Source of the DNA: Coriaria nepalensis
Lineage: Eukaryota > Streptophyta > Magnoliopsida > Cucurbitales > Coriariaceae
Direction: 5' to 3'
NCBI GenBank assembly: GCA_027186245.1
Contig: CP114482.1
Span: forward strand, 10,869,209 to 10,933,208
Length of the DNA: 64,000 nucleotides
This document shows, one piece after another, positions 10,701-24,620 of this stretch. Below the pieces are notes generated by a model. The model was not told where the DNA came from, did not search any database, and worked only from the letters and a program-made list of their open reading frames with translations. The translations under genes were made by a program, and so were the position numbers. Position 1 is the stretch's first letter, and every line of letters starts with the position of its first letter.

Positions 10701-13700
10701 CAGTTGATCTATTGAAGGCAACAATGCATTTGTTTAGCCTTAAAGTCATGTCACTGAGTCTCTTCTAGTCATTAAATCATTCTAAATTAATTCGAACGAA
10801 TTCTATTTTTGCCCTTCAAACATTCTTGTCTTACATAACTTGTAAATAATCTATTGAAGACAACAATGCATTATTTTAGCCATAAAAAGCATATCACTCA
10901 GTCTTTTCAATCATTAAATTGGTTGACGGCACTTCGAACGAATTCTATTTTTGTATTTAAAACACGACTTTCATGCATAACTTGCACTTGATCTATTCAA
11001 GGCAACTATTCATTTTTTAGCCGTAAAGTCATATTATTGCGTCTCTTTTAGTTATTAAATCATTCTAAATCACTTCGAACGAAATTCGGCCTTTAAACAT
11101 GACTTTCGTGCATAACTTGCAGTTGATCTATTATAGGCAACAATGCATTTGTTTAGCATTAAAGTCATGTCACTGAGTCTCTTCTAGTCATTAAATAATT
11201 CTAAATTAATTCAAACGAATTCTACTTTTGCCCTTCAAACATTATTATTTTACATAACTTGCAATTAATCTACTGAATACAACAATGCATTATTTTAGCA
11301 TTAAAAAGCATATCACTCAGTCTTTTCAATCATTAAATTGTTTGAAGGCACTTCGAACCAATTCTCTTTTAGCATTTAAAACGCGACTTTCATGCATAAC
11401 TTGCACTTGATCTATTGAAGGCAACTATTCATTTTTTAGCCGTAAAGTCATATTACTGCGTCTCTTTTAGTTATTAAATCATTCTAAATCACTTCGAACG
11501 AAATTCGGCCTTTAAACACGACTTTCATGCATAACTTGCAGTTGATCTATTATAGGCAACAATGCATTTGTTTAGCCTTAAAGTCATGTCACTGAGTCTC
11601 TTCTAGTCATTAAATAATTCTAAATTAATTCAAACGAATTCTACTTTCGCCCTTCAAACATTATTTTTTTACATAACTTGCAATTAATCTACTGAATACG
11701 ACAATGCATTATTTTAGGATTAAAAAGCATATAACTCAGTCTTCTCAATCATTAAATTGTTTGAAGGCACTTCGAACCAATTCTCTTTTTGCATTTAAAA
11801 CGCGACTTTCGTGCATAACTTGCAATTGATCTATTGATGGCAACTATGCATTTTTAATCCTTAAATTCATATTTTTGCGTCTCTTTTAGTCAATAAATCA
11901 TTCTGAATCACTTCGAACGAAATTCGGCCTTTAAACATGACTTTCGTGCGTAACTTGTAGTTGCTCTATTGAAGGCAACAATGCATTTGTTTAGCCTTAA
12001 AGTCATGTCACTGAGTCTCTTCTAGTCATTAAATCATTCTAAATTAATTCGAACGAATTCTATTTTCGCCCTTCAAACATTCTTGTCTTACATAACTTGT
12101 AAATAATCTATTGAAGACAACAATGCATTATTTTAGCCATAAAAAGCATATCACTAAGTCTTTTCAATCATTAAATTGTTTGACGGCACTTCGAACGAAT
12201 TCTATTTTTGTATTTAAAACACGACTTTCATGCATAACTTGCACTTGATCTATTGAAGGCAACTATTCATTTTTTAGCCGTAAAGTCATATTATTGCGTC
12301 TCTTTTAGTTATTAAATCATTCTAAATCACTTCGAACGAAATTCGGCCTCTAAACATGACTTTCGTGCAAAACTTCCTGTTGATCTATTATAGGCAACAA
12401 TGCATTTGTTTAGCCTTAAAGTCATGTCACTGAGTCTCTTCTAGTCATTAAATAATTCTAAATTAATTCAAACGAATTCTACTTTCGCCCTTCAAACATT
12501 ATTTTTTTACATAACTTGCAATTAATCTACTGAATACAACAATGCATTATTTTAGCATTAAAAAGCATATCACTCAGTCTTTTCAATCATTAAATTGTTT
12601 GAAGGCACTTCGAACCAATTCTCTTTTTGCATTTAAAACGCGACTTTCATGCATTACTTGCAATTGATCTATGGATGGCAACTATGCATTTTTAATCCTT
12701 AAATTCATATTTTTGCGTCTCTTTTAGTCAATAAATCATTCTAAATCACTTCGAACGAAATTCGGCCTTTAAACATGACTTTCGTGCGTAACTTGCAGTT
12801 GATCTATTATAGGAAACAATGCATTTGTTTAGCCTTGAAGTCATGTCACTGAGTCTCTTCTAGTCATTAAATCATTCTAAATTAATTCGAACGAATTCTA
12901 TTTTCGCCCTTCAAACATTATTTTCTAACATAACTTGCAATTAATCTACTAAAGACAACAATGCATTATTTTGGCAATAAAAACATATCACTCAGTCCTT
13001 TTAATCATTAAATTGTCTGAAGGCACTTCGAACCAATTCTCTTTTTGCATTTAAAACGCGACTTTCATCCATAACTTGCAATTGATCTATTGATCGCAAC
13101 TATGCATTTTTAATCCTTAAAGTCATATTATTGCGTCTCTTTTAGTCATTAAATCTTTCTAAATCACTTCGAACGAAATTCGGCCTTTAGACATGACTTT
13201 CGTGCATAACTTGCAGTTGATCTATTATAGGCAACAATGCATTTGTTTGGCCTTGAAGTCATGTCACTGAGTCTCTTCTAGTCATTAAATCATTCCAAAT
13301 TAATTCGAAAGAATTCTATTTTCGCCCTTGAAACATTATTTTCTAACATAACTTGCAATTAATCTACTAAAGACAACAATGCATTATTTTAGCATTAAAA
13401 AGAATATCACTCAGTCTTTTCAATCATTAAATTGTTTGAAGGCACTTCGAACCAATTCTCTTTTTGCATTTAAAACGCGACTTTCATGCATAACTTGCAA
13501 TTGATCTATTGAAGGCAAATATTCATTTTTTAGCCTTAAAGTCATATTATTGCGTCTCATTTAGTCATTAAATCTTTCTAAATCTCTTCGAACGAAATTC
13601 GGCCTTTAAACATGACTTTCGTGCATAACTTGCAGTTGATCTATTATAGGCAACAATGCATTTGTTTGGCCTTAAAGTCATGTTATTGAGTCTGTTCTAG

Positions 13701-15300
13701 TCATTAAATCATTCTAAATTAATTCGAACGAATTCTATTTTCGCCATTCTAACATTATTTTCTTACATAACTTGTAATTAATCTACTAAATACGACAATG
13801 CATTATTTTAGCATTAAAAAGCATATAACTCAGTCTTCTCAATCAATAAATTGTTTGAAGGCACTTCGAACCAATTCTCTTTTTGCATTTAAAACGCGAC
13901 TTTCATGCATAACTTGCAATTGATCTATTGATGGCAACTATGCATTTTTAATCCTTAAATTCATATTTTTGCGTCTCTTTTAGTCAATAAATCATTCTGA
14001 ATCACTTCGAACGAAATTCGGCCTTTAAACATAACTTTCGTGCGTAACTTGGAGTTGATCTATTGAAGGTAACAATGCATTTGTTTAGCCTTAAAGTCAT
14101 GTCACTGAGTCTCTTCTAGTCATTAAATCATTCTAAATTAATTCGAACGAATTCTATTTTCGCCCTTCAAACATTCTTTTCTTACATAACTTGTAAATAA
14201 TCTATTGAACACAACAATGCATTATTTTAACCATAAAAAGCATATCACTCAGTCTTTTCAATCATTAAATTGTTTGACGGCACTTCGAACGAATTCTATT
14301 TTTGTATTTAAAACACGACTTTCATGCATAACTTGCACTTGATCTATTGAAGGCAACTATTCATTTTTTAGCCGTAAAGTTATATTATTGCGTCTCTTTT
14401 AGTTATTAAATCATTCTAAATCACCTCGAACGAAATTCGGCCTTTAAACATGACTTTCGTGCATAACTTGCAGTTGATCTATCATAGGCAACAATGCATT
14501 TGTTTAGCCTTAAAGTCATGTCACTGAGTCTCTTCTAGTCATTAAATAATTCCAAATTAATTCAAACGAATTCTACTTTCGCCCTTCAAACATTATTTTT
14601 TTACATAGCTTGCAATTAATCTACTGAATACAACAATGCATTATTTTAGCATTAAAAAGCATATCACTCAGTCTTTTTAATCATTAAATTGTTTGAAGGC
14701 ACTTCGAACCAATTCTCTTTTTGCATTTAAAACGCGACTTTCATGCATAACTTGCAATTGATCTACTGAAGGCAACTATTCATTTTTTAGCCTTAAAGTC
14801 ATATTATTGCGTCTCTTTTAGTCATTAAATTTTTCTAAATCACTTCGAACGAAATTCTGCCTTTAAACATGACTTTCGTGCATAACTTGCAGTTGATCTA
14901 TTATAGGCAACAATGCATTTGTTTAGCCTCAAAGTCACGTCACTGAGTCTCTTCCAGTCATTAAATCATTCTAAATTAATTCGAACGAATTCTATTTTCG
15001 CCATTCAAATATTATTTTCTTACATAACTTGCAATTAATCTACTAAAGACAACAATGCATTATTTTAGCATTAAAAAGCATATCACTCAGTCTTCTCAAT
15101 CGTTAAATTGTTTGAAGGCACTTCGAACCAATTCTCTTTTTGCATTTAAAACGCGACTTTCATGCATAACTTGCAATTGATCTATTGATGGCAACTATGC
15201 ATTTTTAATCCTTAAATTCATATTTTTGCGTCTCTTTTAGTCAATAAATCATTCTAAATCACTTCGAACGAAATTCGGCCTTTAAACATGACTTTCGTGC
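10701..15300 (+). repeat. Trimer array, transition from left to middle domain
   Basis: The first B monomers with TATTGAAGGCAAC instead of TATTATAGGCAAC appear here (about 10,708, 11,979 and 14,062), mixed with the older form, which is last seen at about 14,898. A block with C variant ACATTCTTGTC (about 10,820) and A variant GACGGCACTTCGAACGAATTC recurs at about 12,077, an offset of 1257 bp (three trimers). A related block follows near 14.1-14.3 kb. No gene was seen. Confidence 0.83.
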
Positions 15301-15309
15301 ATAAGTTGC

Positions 15310-18252
15310 AGTTGATCTATTGCAGGCAACAATGTATTTGTTTAGCCTTAAAGTCATGTCACTGAGTCTCTTCTAGTCATCAAATCATTCTAAATTAATT
15401 CGAACGAATTCTTTTTTTCGCCCTTCAAACATTATTTTCTTACATAACTCGCAATTAATCTACTGAAGACAACAATGCATTATTTTAGCATTAAAAAGCA
15501 TATCACTCAGTCTTTTCACTCATTAGATTGTTTGAAGGCACTTCGAACCAATTCTCTTTTTGCATTTAGAACGCGACTTTCATGCATAACTTGCAATTGA
15601 TCTATTGATGGCAACTATGCATTTTTTAGCCTTAAAGTGATATTTTTGCGTCTCTTCTAGTCAATAAATCATTCTAAATCACTTCGAACGAAATTCGGCC
15701 TTTAAACATGACTTTCGTGCATAACTTGCAGTTGATCTATTGAAGGCAACAATGCATTTGTTTAGCGTTTAAGTCATGTCACTGAGTCTCTTCTAGTCAT
15801 CAAATCATTCTAAATTAATTCGAACGAATTCTATTTTCGCCCTTCAAACATTATTTTCTTACATAACTTGCAATTAATCTACTAAAGGAAACAATGGATT
15901 ATTTTAGCATTAAAAAGCATATCACTCAGTCTTTTCACTCATTTGATTGTTTGAAGGCACTTCGAACCAATTCTATTTTTGTATTTAAAACACGACTTTC
16001 ATGCATAACTTGCACTTGATCTATTGACGGCGACTATTCATTTTTTAGCCTTACATTCATATTATTGCGTCTGTTTTAGTTATTAAATCTTTCTAAATCA
16101 CTTCGAACGAAATTCGGCCTTTAAACATGACTTTCGTGCATAACATGCAGTTGATCTATTGAAGGCAACAATGCATTTGTTTAGCGTTTAAGTCATGTCA
16201 CTGAGTCCCTTCCAGTCATTAAATCATTCTAAATTAATTCGAACGAATTCTATTTTCGCCCTTCAAACATTATTTTCTTACAAACTTGCAATTAATCTAC
16301 TAAAGACAACAATGCATTATTTTAGCATTAAAAAGCATATCACTCAGTCTTTTTACTCATTAGATTGTTGGAAGGCACTTCGAACCAATTCTCTTTTTGC
16401 ATTTAGAACGCGACTTTCGTGCATAATTTGCAATTGATCTATTGATAGCAACTATGCATTTTTTTAGCCTTAAAGTCATATTTTTGCGTCTCTTTTAGTC
16501 ATTAAATCTTTCTAAATCACTTCGAACGAAATTCGGCCGTTAAACATGACTTTCGTGCATAACTTGCAGTTGATCTATTGATGGCAACAATGCATTTGTT
16601 TAGCGTTTAACTCATGTCACTGAGTCCCTTCTAGTCATTAAATCATTCTAAATTAATTCGAACGAATTCTATTTTCGCCCTTCAAACATTATTTTCTTAC
16701 AAACTTGCAATTAATCTACTAAAGACAACAATGCATTATTTTAGCATTAAAAAGCATATCACTCAGTCTTTTTACTCATTAGATTGTTTGAAGGCACTTC
16801 GAACCAATTCTCTTTTTGCATTTAGAACGCAACTTTCATGCATAATTTGCAATTGATCTATTGATAGCATCTATGCATATTTTTAGCCTTAAACTCATAT
16901 TTTTGCATCTCTTTTAGTCATTAAATCTCTCTAAATCACTTCGAACGAAATTCGGCCTTTAAACATGACTTTCGTGCATAACTTGCAGTTGATCTATTGA
17001 AGGCAACAATGTATTTGTTTAGCCTTAAAGTCATGTCACTGAGTCTCTTCTAGTCATCAAATCATTCTAAATTAATTCGAACGAATTCTTTTTTTCGCCC
17101 TTCAAACATTATTTTCTTACATAACTTGCAATTAATCTACTGAAGACAACAATGCATTATTTTAGCATTAAAAAGCATATCACTCAGTCTTTTCACTCAT
17201 TAGATTGTTTGAAGGCACTTCGAACCAATTCTCTTTTTGCATTTAGAACGCGACTTTCATGCATAACTTGCAATTGATCTATTGATGGCAACTATGCATT
17301 TTTTAGCCTAAAAGTGATATTTTTGCGTCTCTTTTAGTCAATAAATCATTCTAAATCACTTCGAACGAAATTCGGCCTTTAAACATGACTTTCGTGCATA
17401 ACTTGCAGTTGATCTATTGAAGGCAACAATGCATTTGTTTAGCGTTTAAGTCATGTCACTGAGTCTCTTCTAGTCATCAAATCATTCTAAATTAATTCGA
17501 ACGAATTCTATTTTCGCCCTTCAAACATTATTTTCTTACATAACTTGCAATTAATCTACTAAAGGAAACAATGGATTATTTTAGCATTAAAAAGCATATC
17601 ACTCAGTCTTTTCACTCATTTGATTGTTTGAAGACACTTCGAACCAATTCTATTTTTGTATTTAAAACACGACTTTCATGCATAACTTGCCCTTGATCTA
17701 TTGACGGCGACTATTCATTTTTTAGCCTTACATTCATATTATTGCATCTGTTTTAGTTATTAAATCTTTCTAAATCACTTCGAACGAAATTCGGCCTTTA
17801 AACATGACTTTCGTGCATAACATGCAGTTGATCTATTGAAGGCAACAATGCATTTGTTTAGCGTTTAACTCATGTCACTGAGTCCCTTCGAGTCATTAAA
17901 TCATTCTAAATTAATTCGAACGAATTCTATTTTCGCCCTTCAAACATTATTTTCTTACAAACTTGCAATTAATCTACTAAAGACAACAATGCATTATTTT
18001 AGCATTAAAAAGCATATCACTCAGTCTTTTTACTCATTAGATTGTTTGAAGGCACTTCGAACCAATTCTCTTTTTGCATTTAGAACGCGACTTTCATGCA
18101 TAATTTGCAATTGATCTATTGATAGCAACTATGCATTTTTTTAGCCTTAAAGTCATATTTTTGCGTCTCTTTTAGTCATTAAATCTTTCTAAATCACTTC
18201 GAACGAAATTCGGCCGTTAAACATGACTTTCGTGCATAACTTGCAGTTGATC
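15310..18252 (+). repeat. Tandem pair of a 1677-bp block (four trimers)
   Basis: Copy 1 is about 15,310-16,986 and copy 2 starts at about 16,987, staying alike to about 18,252. Shared private variants are a T-run in GAATTCTTTTTTTCG (15,411 and 17,088), ACAATGGATTATTTT, GACGGCGACTATTC, a 1-bp deletion giving CTTACAAACTTG, and CGGCCGTTAAAC. A second, nested duplication of one trimer sits inside copy 1: CTTACAAACTTG occurs near 16,280 and again near 16,699. The 1-bp deletion opens an 80-codon frame at 16,195-16,437 and again at 17,872-18,114, which I regard as non-coding. Confidence 0.88.
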
Positions 18253-21200
18253 TATTGAAGGCAACAATGCATTTGTTTATCGTTTAAGTCATGTCACTGA
18301 GTCTCTTCTAGTCATTAAATCATTCTAAAATAATTCAAACGAATTCTATTTTCGCCCATCAAACATTATTTTCTTACATAACTTGCAATTAATCTACTAA
18401 AGACAACAATGCATTATTTTAGCATTAAAAAGCATATCACTCAGTCTTTTCACTCATTAGATTGTTTGAAGGCACTTCGAACCAATTCGCTTTTTGCATT
18501 TAAAACGCGACTTTCATGCATAACTTGCAATTGATCTATTGATGGCAACTATGCATTTTTTAGCCTTACATTCATATTATTGCATCTGTTTTAGTCATTA
18601 AATCTTTCTAAATCACTTGGAACGAAATTCGGCCTTTAAACATGACTTTCGTGCATAACTTGCAGTTGATCTATTGAAGGCAACAATGCATTTGTTTAGC
18701 GTTTAAGTCATGTCACTGAGTCTCTTCTAGTCATTAAATCATTCTAAATTAATTCGAACGAATTCCATTTTCGCCCTTCAAACATTATTTTCTTACATAA
18801 CTTGCAATTAATCTACTAAAGACAACAATGCATTATTTAAGCATTAAAAAGCATATCACTCAGTCTTTTCACTCATTAGATTGTTTGAAGGCACTTCCAA
18901 CCAATTCCCTTTTTGCATTTAGAACGTGACTTTCATGCATAATTTGCAATTGATCTATTGATAGCAACTATCCATTTTTTTAGCCTTAAAGTCAAATTTT
19001 TCGTCTCTTTTAGTCATTCAATCTTTCTAAATCACTTCGAACGAAATTCGGCCTTTAAACATGACTTTCGTGCATAACTTGCAGTTGATGTATCGAAGGC
19101 AACAATGCATTTCTTTAGCCTTAAAGTCATGTCACTGAGTCTCTTCTAGTCATCAAATCATTCTAAATTAATTCGAATGAATTCTATTTTCGCCCTTCAA
19201 ACATTATTTTCTTACATAACTTGTAATTAATCTATTGAAGACAACAATGCATTATTTTAGCAGTAAAAAGCATATCACTCAATGTTCTCAATCATTAAAT
19301 TGTTTGAAGGCACTTCGAACCAATTCTATTTTTGTATTTAAAACACGACTTTGATGCATAACTTGCACTTGATCTATTGAAGGCGACTATTCATTTTTTT
19401 GCCTTAAATTCATATTATTGCGTCTCTATTAGTCATTAAATCTTTCTAAATCACTTCGAACAAAATTCGGCCTTTAAACGTGACTTTCGTGCATAACATG
19501 CAGTTGATCTATTGAAGGCAACAATGCATTTGTTTGGCGTTTAAGTGATGTCACTGAGTCTCTTCTAGTCATTAAATCATTCTAAATTATTTCGAACGAA
19601 TTCTATTTTCGCCCTTCAAACAGTATTTTCTTACATAACTTGCATTAATCTACTAAAGACAACAATGCATTATTTTATCATTAAAAAGAATATCACTCAG
19701 TCTTTTCACTCAGTAGATTGTTTGAAGGCACTTCGAACCAATTCTCTTTTTGCATTTAGAACGCGACTTTCATGCATAATTTGCAATTGATCTATTGATA
19801 GCAACTATGCATTTTTTTAGCCTTAAAGTCATATTTTTGCGTCTCTTTTAGTCATTAAATCTTTCGAAATCACTTCGAACGAAATTCGGCCTTTAAACAT
19901 GACTTTCATGCAAAACTTGCAGTTGATCTATTGAAGGCAACAATGCAATTGTTTAGCGTTTAAGTCATGTCACTTAGTCTCTTCTAGTCATTAAATCATT
20001 CTAAATTAGTTCGAACGAATTCTATTTTCGCCCTTCAAACATTATTTTCTTACATAACTTGCAATTAATCTACTAAAGACAACAATGCATTATTTTAGCA
20101 TTAAAAAGCATAACACTCAGTCCTTTCATTCATTAAATTGTTTGAAGGCACTTCGAGCCAATTCTCTTTTTGCATTTAAAACGTGACTTTCAGGCATAAC
20201 TTGCAATTGATCTATTGATGGCAACTCTGCATTTTTTAGCCTTAAAGTAATATTTTTGCGTCTCTTTTAGTCAATAAATCATTCTAAATCACTTCGAACG
20301 AAATTCCGCCTTTAAACATGACTTTCGTGCATAACTTGCAGTTGATCTATTGAAGGCAACAATGCATTTGTTTAGCGTTTTAAGTCATGTCACTTAGTCT
20401 CTTCTAGTCATCAGATCATTCTAAATTAATTCGAACGAATTCTATTTTCGCCCTTCAAACATTATTTTCTTACATAACTTGTAATTAATCTGTTGAAGAC
20501 AACAATGCATTATTTTAGCATTAAAAAGCATATCACTCAATCTTCTCAATCATTAAATTGTTCGAAGGCACTTTGAACCAATTCTATTTTTGTATTTAAA
20601 ACACGACTTTCATGCATAACTTGCACTTGATCTATTGAAGGTGACTATTCATTTTTTAGCCTTAAATTCATATCATTGCGTCTCTTTTAGTCATTAAGTC
20701 TTTCTAAATCACTTTGAACGAAATTCGGCCTTTAAACATGACTTTCATGCATAACATGTAGTTGATCTATTGAAGGCAACAATGCATTTGTTTAGCGTTT
20801 AAGTCATGTCACTGAGTCTCTTCTACTCATTAAATCATTCTAAATTAATTCGAACGAATTCTATTTTCGCCCTTCAAACATTATTTTCTTACATAACTTG
20901 CAATTAATCTACTAAAGACAACAATGCATTATTTAAGCATTAAAAAGCATATCACTCAGTCTTTTCACTCATTAGATTGTTTGAAGGCACTTCGAACCAA
21001 TTCTATTTTTGTATTTAAAACACGACTTTCATGCATAATTTGCAATTGATCTATTGATAGCAACTATGCATTTTTTTAGCCTTAAAGTCATATTTTTGCG
21101 TCTCTTTTAGTCATTAAATCTTTCGAAATCACTTCGAACGAAATTCGGCCTTTAAACATGACTTTCGTGCATAACTTGCAGTTGATCTATTGAAGGCAAC

Positions 21201-22860
21201 AATGCATATGTTTAGCGTTTAAGTCATGTCACTGAGTCTCTTCTAGTCATTAAATCATTCTAAATTAGTTCGAACGAATTCTATTTTCGCCCTTCAAACA
21301 TTATTTTCTTACATAACTTGTAATTAATCTATTGAAGACAACAATGCATTATTTTAGCATTAAAAAGCATATCACTCAGTCTTCTCACTCATTAGATTGT
21401 TTGAAGGCACTTCGAACCAATTATCTTTTTGCATTTAGAACACGACTTTCATGCATAATTTGCAATTGATCTATTGATAGCAACTATGCATTTTTTTAGC
21501 CTTAAAGTCATATTTTTGCAACTCATTTAGTCATTAAATCTTTCTAAATCACTACGAACGAAATTCGGTCTTTAAACATGACTTTCGTGCACAACTTGCA
21601 GTGGATCTATTGAAGGCAACAATGCATTTGTTTAGCCTTAAAGTCATGTCATTGAGTCTCTTCTAAGCATCAAATCATTCTAAATTAATTCGAACGAATT
21701 CTATTTTTGCCCTTTAAACATTATTTTCTTACATAACTTGTAATTAATTTATTGAAGACAACAATGCATTATTTTAGCATTAAAAAGCATATCACTCAGT
21801 CTTCTCAATCATTAAATTGTTTGAAGGCACTTCGAACCAATTCTATTTTTGTATTTAAAACACAACTTTCATGCATAACTTGCACTTGATCTATTGACGG
21901 TGACTATTCATTTTTTAGCCTTACATTCATATTATTGCATCTGTTTTAGTCATTAAATCTTTCTAAATCACTTTGAACGAAATTCGGCCTTTAAACATGA
22001 CTTTCGGAAATAACATGCAGTTGATCTATTGAAGGCAACAATGCATTTGTTTAGCGTTTAAGGCATGTCACTGAGTCTCTTCTAGTCATTAAATCATTCT
22101 AAATTAGTTCGAACGAATTCTATTTTCGCCCTTCAAACATTATTTTCTTACTTAACTTGCAATTAATCTACTAAAGACAACAATGCATTATTTTATCATT
22201 AAAAAGCATATCACTCAGTCTTTTCACTCATTAGATTGTTTGAAGGCACTTCGAACCAATTCTCTTTTTGCATTTCGAACGCGACTTTCATGCATAAATT
22301 GCAATTGATCTATTGATAGCAACTATGCATTTTTTAGCCTTTAAGTCAAATTGTTACGTCTCTTTTAGTCAATAAATCATTCTTAATCACTCCAAACGAA
22401 ATTCGGCCTTTAAACATGACTTTCGTGCATAACTTGCAGTGGATCTACTGAAGGCAACAATGCATTTGTTTAGCGTTTAAGTCATGTCACTGAGTCTCTT
22501 CTAGTCATTAAATCATTCTAAATTAGTTTGAACGAATTCTATTTTCGCCCTTCAAACATTATTTTCTTACATAACTTGCAATTAATCTACTAAAGACAAC
22601 AATGCATTATTTTATCATTAAAAAGCATATCACTCAGTCTTTTCACTCATTAGATTGTTTGAAGGCACTTCGAACCAATTCTCTTTTTGCATTTAGAAGG
22701 CGACTTTCATGCGTAATTTGCAATTGATCTATTGATAGCAAGTATGTATTTTTTAGCCTTAAAGTCATATTTTTGCGTCTCTTTTAGTCAATAAATCATT
22801 CTAAATCACTTTGAACGAAATTCGGCCTTTAAACATAACTTTCGTGCATAACTTGCAGTG
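18253..22860 (+). repeat. Trimer array, middle-domain type
   Basis: Regular trimers with A monomers of the CACTCATTAGATTG type alternating with A monomers of the AATCATTAAATTG / GTATTTAAAACACG type. B monomers have TATTGAAGG and a GTTTAGCGTTTAAG end. A C-B variant with ATTTAGTCATT, GGTCTTTAAAC, GCAGTGGATC and CTAAGCATC appears full length at about 21,520-21,770. It is the apparent intact relative of the deleted units at 25.9 and 36.3 kb. No gene was seen. Confidence 0.85.
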
Positions 22861-24620
22861 GATCTATTGAAGGCAACAATGCATTTGTTTAGCCTTAAAG
22901 TCATGTCACTGAGTCTCTTCTAGTCACCAAATCATTCTAAATTAAGTAGAACGAATACTATTTTCACTCCTCAAACATTATTTTCTTACATAACTTGTAA
23001 TTAATCTATTGAAGACAACAATGCATTATTTTAGCATTAAAAAGCATATCGCTCAGTCTTCTCAATCATTAAATTGTTTGAAGGTACTTCGAACCAATTC
23101 AATTTTTGTCTTTAAAACACGACTTTCATGCATAACTTGCACTTGATCTATTGACGGCGACTATTTATTTTTTAGCCTTAAAGTGATATTTTTGCGTCTT
23201 TTTTAGTCAATAAATCATTCTAAATCACTTCGAACGAAATTCGGCCTTTAAACATGAATTTCGTGCATAACTTGCAGTTGATCTATTGAAGGCAACAATG
23301 CATTTTTTTAGCGTTTAAGTCATGTCACTGAGTCTCTTCTAGTCATCAAATCATTCTAAATTAGTTCGAACGAATTCTATTTTCGCCCTTCAAACATTAT
23401 TTTCTTACATAACTTGCAATTAATCTACTAAAGACAACAATGCATTATTTTAGCATTAAAAAGCATATCACTAAGTCTTTTCACTCATTAGATTGTTTGA
23501 AGGCACTTCGAACCAATTCTCTTTTTGCATTTAGAACGCGACTTTCATGCATAATTTCCAATTGATCTATTGATAGCAACTATGCATTTTTGTTAGCTTT
23601 AAATTCATAACAATGCGTCTCTTTTAGTCATTAAATCTTTCTAAATTACTTTGAACGAAATTCGGCCTTCAAACATGACTTTCTTGCATAACTTGCATTT
23701 GATCTATTGAAGGCAACAATGCATTAGTTTAGCCTTAAAGTCATGTCACTGAGTCTCCTCTAGTCATTAAATCATTCTAAATTAGTTCGAACGAATTCTA
23801 TTTTCGCCCTTCAAACATTATTTTCTTACATAACTTGCAATTAATCTACTAAAGACAATAATGCATTATTTTATAATTGAAAAGCATATCACTCAGTCTT
23901 TTCACTCATTAGATTGTTTGAAGGCACTTCGAACCAATTCTCTTTTTGCATTTAGAACGCGACTTTCATGCATAATTTGCAATTGATCAATTGATAGCAA
24001 CTATGCATTTTTTTAGCGTTAAAGTCATATTTTTGCGGCTCTTTTAGTCATTAAATCTTTCTAAATCACTTCGAACGAAATTCGGCCTTTAAACATGACT
24101 TTCGTGCATAACTTGCAGTTGATCTATTGAAGGCAACAATGCATTTGTTTAGCCTTAAAGTCATGTCACTGAGTCTCTTCTAGTCACCAAATCATTCTAA
24201 ATTAAGTAGAACGAATACTATTTTCACTCCTCAAACATTATTTTCTTACATAACTTGTAATTAATCTATTGAAGACAACAATGCATTATTTTAGCATTAA
24301 AAAGCATATCGCTCAGTCTTCTCAATCATTAAATTGTTTGAAGGTACTTCGAACCAATTCAATTTTTGTCTTTAAAACACGACTTTCATGCATAACTTGC
24401 ACTTGATCTATTGACGGCGACTATTTACTTTTTAGCCTTAAAGTGATATTTTTGCGTCTTTTTTAGTCAATAAATCATTCTAAATCACTTCGAACGAAAT
24501 TCGGCCTTTAAACATGAATTTCGTGCATAACTTGCAGTTGATCTATTGAAGGCAACAATGCATTTTTTTAGCGTTTAAGTCATGTCACTGAGTCTCTTCT
24601 AGTCATCAAATCATTCTAAA
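22861..24620 (+). repeat. Duplicated tract at 1260-bp offset (three trimers)
   Basis: About 22,861-23,360 is nearly identical to about 24,121-24,620. Both carry a C variant with AGTCACCAAATC (22,922 and 24,182), TTAAGTAGAACGAATAC and TTTTCACTCCTC. Both also carry an A variant with CAATTTTTGTCTTTAAAACACG. This C variant has lost the usual GAATTC (GAATAC instead). The sequence between the two copies is an ordinary middle-domain trimer. A single-base difference (CTATTTATTT against CTATTTACTT) shows the copies are young. Confidence 0.87.

Noticed and set aside
16195..18114. 80-codon open frames at 16,195-16,437 and 17,872-18,114 as possible genes
   Set aside because: They span the same C and A monomer positions 1677 bp apart and copy a satellite block. 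A 1-bp deletion (CTTACAAACTTG) merely joins two stop-free stretches. No ribosome-binding or promoter context, no recognisable domain, and most equivalent units are closed by stops.
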